Assembly (NCBI RefSeq): GCF_002114285.1
Contig: NZ_NEDJ01000021.1
Coordinates: 1 to 50,113 of the forward strand
DNA: 50,113 bases
Direction of reading: 5' to 3'
DNA from: Halorubrum ezzemoulense DSM 17463
GTDB taxonomy: Archaea; Halobacteriota; Halobacteria; Halobacteriales; Haloferacaceae
A program made the position numbers and the translations under genes. The notes beneath the pieces are model-generated. The model had not been told where the DNA came from. It saw only the letters and a list, made by a program, of their open reading frames with translations, and did not search any database. Shown here piece after piece: positions 48,591 to 50,113 of the stretch (positions are counted from its first letter, which is position 1; each line of letters starts with the position of its first letter).

Positions 48591-49991
48591 CTAGTTCAGT
48601 GTCTGCTGTTCGTTGAGCCAGCTTTTCGCAAGTTCATTGAACTCAACCGATTCGAATCGAGAAACGGCCTCCAGTACCTCAATCGCTGTCGAGGGCTCAA
48701 CGCGGAGTTCAAACGTATAGGCTTCACCACCAACCGATCCCGAGGCAGATTTTCGTGCTCGAATGATACTCAACATATCGAGCTCGATAAGATGATCACG
48801 CATTCGGCGTTGAGCCAAACGGTCAGCACCGATGTGGTCTGAAAGGGAGGTGTAGACATCATAGACATCGCGGGTCCGAATCCCGGAGGAGCCTCCGAGC
48901 TCAAGAATTGTCACCGCTGCGAGCGCGAGGTGCCCCTGAGTCGTGAGCTGTTCCATCCCTTCAATGATGAGCTCTCGCTCAGCTTCGCTTTGAGCGGCTC
49001 GGACGTGTTCTTCCCCAACTCGCGTATCACCCTCAGATTCAGCAATCGCTGCGGCTTTCCGGAGGTACTTGATTGCTTGGCGGGCACTGCCTTTGTCCTG
49101 AGCAGCGTACGCAGCACAGAGCGGAATCACGTCATCAGACAGAATCGCTGAATCAATACGAAGCAGTGTACACTCGGATCGGTCGACATCTATCTGTTCG
49201 AAGGCTTTGGCAAGCGAGCCATCGTCGTCATCCAAGTCGACATCGGCCTCAAACTCTTCGCCGGCGGGAGTCTCATATACAAGTGAAGTGTCACGGAATG
49301 CTTTGCTCGCACGGCGAGAAAGGATATCACGGAGTTCATGTGCGTCGTAAGGCGCAAAGAAAATCGAATCATCGTAGAGGCTATCTTTCGCGGCCGGATC
49401 GAGGTTATCACGCCACTGGAGGTCGTTGCTGATGCCAATGATTGACGGATAGACATCGTCGTTGACGTAGTCTTTATCACGTGCACGGGGGAGCGAATAG
49501 AGGATCTTGTCGTCCGTACCGAGGTTGTCAATCTCGTCGAGGACGATGATGATTGTGCCACCAATCTCGTTCATTCCCTCCCAGAGGTGGTCAAGAACCT
49601 TCTGCATCGAGTGGCCGTTAGGATTCTCGCCACCGATTTCTTCACAGAGTCCACAGGCGAGTGTGTAGCTTGAAGAAATACCCTCACAGGAGAAGAACAC
49701 CGTTGTTAGGTCGAGATTCTGGGCGTTAGCGAACGTCTCCAGCTCGGCCAATTCTGCTTTTGCGGCTGCTGTCTTTCCCTGGCCGGCTTTCCCTGAGAGG
49801 AACGTGTTTTCAGCGCCGGCACCGCGAGCTGCTGGCTTCAACGACCGTCGTAGCTTCAAGATCTCGTTTTGGCGTTCTGGAAGCGTTGTTGGCGTGTGGC
49901 CTTCTTTGAGGTAGTCCTCGCCGCCGACCGCAAAGATCTCGGAGGTCGTTGAATACGGGGACGAGTCCATTACCATATTTCGTGTATTCAT
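48591..49991 (-). CDS. orc1: Orc1/Cdc6-family AAA+ initiator, 466 aa
   Basis: Start chosen at ATG 49991 (M-N-T-R-N-M-V-M-D-S-S); the frame continues to 50096 but that part is poor coding sequence. Walker A is S-G-K-A-G-Q-G-K-T-A-A-A and Walker B I-I-I-V-L-D-E-I-D-N; sensor-like G-S-A-R-Q-A-I-K-Y-L-R-K-A follows. The C-terminus, from A-L-A-A-V-T-I-L-E-L-G onward with R-M-R-D-H-L-I-E-L, is a winged helix. Haloarchaea often carry several orc paralogues, each next to its own origin; here the upstream sequence (49992-50113) is cut by the window edge. Confidence 0.88.
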   Translation of the reverse strand: MNTRNMVMDSSPYSTTSEIFAVGGEDYLKEGHTPTTLPERQNEILKLRRSLKPAARGAGAENTFLSGKAGQGKTAAAKAELAELETFANAQNLDLTTVFFSCEGISSSYTLACGLCEEIGGENPNGHSMQKVLDHLWEGMNEIGGTIIIVLDEIDNLGTDDKILYSLPRARDKDYVNDDVYPSIIGISNDLQWRDNLDPAAKDSLYDDSIFFAPYDAHELRDILSRRASKAFRDTSLVYETPAGEEFEADVDLDDDDGSLAKAFEQIDVDRSECTLLRIDSAILSDDVIPLCAAYAAQDKGSARQAIKYLRKAAAIAESEGDTRVGEEHVRAAQSEAERELIIEGMEQLTTQGHLALAAVTILELGGSSGIRTRDVYDVYTSLSDHIGADRLAQRRMRDHLIELDMLSIIRARKSASGSVGGEAYTFELRVEPSTAIEVLEAVSRFESVEFNELAKSWLNEQQTLN

Positions 49992-50113
49992 ACCACATAA
50001 ACCCCCGTGTCCGTAATGTCTGACTTGTCTGTATAACCCCCCGCCCCGTCCGGGATTGTCGTCAGTTTGGTAACAGACGGTCGTGTTGTGACTCAATACG
50101 AACTATACCCCCG
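49992..50113. other. Upstream region of orc1, possible partial origin
   Basis: Contains C-runs (ACCCCCGTGTCC at about 50001, AACCCCCCGCCCCG at about 50035, CCCCCG at the edge) which as G-runs on the other strand recall the G tail of haloarchaeal origin boxes. No full ORB core is visible, and the region continues outside the window. Confidence 0.3.

Noticed and set aside
1-50113. tRNA or rRNA genes
   Set aside because: I saw no cloverleaf-like sequence or conserved rRNA stretch on either strand.

Overview
The window looks like an accessory replicon or genomic island from a halophilic archaeon (class Halobacteria). The proteins are strongly acidic, genes overlap through ATGA-type junctions, TATA-like boxes lie 25-35 bases before leaderless starts, and Orc1/Cdc6, family-B DNA polymerase, HEPN/MNT and haloarchaeal winged-helix families are present. 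No function here has been tested; all assignments are from reading the sequence.

Layout. (1) 1-661: a broken edge with a transposase tail abutting a truncated dCTP deaminase/dUTPase-like gene. (2) 856-15928, minus strand: one long overlapping operon encoding two paralogous HTH-type proteins at its two ends, a small winged-helix protein, a large ATPase with coiled coils, a DEAD/DEAH helicase, a DUF1998 protein, and an OB-fold/Cas4-like nuclease fused to a helicase domain that has lost its ATPase motifs. The helicase plus DUF1998 pair resembles DrmA/DrmB of DISARM. (3) 16227-18776, minus strand: a decayed preQ0 synthesis operon (queD-queE-folE-queC) in which every gene carries a damaging change. 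(4) 18864-25684: a small HTH gene, a 967-residue DpdA-type transglycosylase fused to a DUF6884-like domain, and convergent to it a second operon of a compact DpdA-like protein, a winged-helix protein and a GxYGxGKSH ATPase. (5) 25935-28795: a YhhQ-type preQ0 transporter and an intact queD-queE-queC set. (6) 28842-32614: mixed accessory genes, including a ribbon-helix-helix protein, an ADP-ribosylglycohydrolase and a CBS protein with a HEPN-like motif. (7) 32769-39187: a segment bounded by inverted 19-bp repeats holding a Dna2-like nuclease-helicase and an Orc1/Cdc6. (8) 39229-50113: HEPN/MNT pair, integrase remnant, RecA-like/exonuclease/PolB replication genes, a J-domain protein, a two-gene HTH module and a second Orc1/Cdc6.

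How it may work together (inference). PreQ0 would be made by QueD/QueE/QueC or imported by YhhQ, placed into DNA by one or both DpdA-like enzymes, and the ATPase, helicase, DUF1998 and nuclease operon would act on DNA lacking the mark. This is the logic of bacterial dpd islands (known from Salmonella Montevideo), but I see no DpdB, DpdC or ArcS-like gene here, and two different DpdA-like proteins are present. The right-hand half carries replication functions plus five copies of a spaced palindrome (TTAACCAACA, 19-22 bases, TGTTGGTTAA) that genes do not explain.
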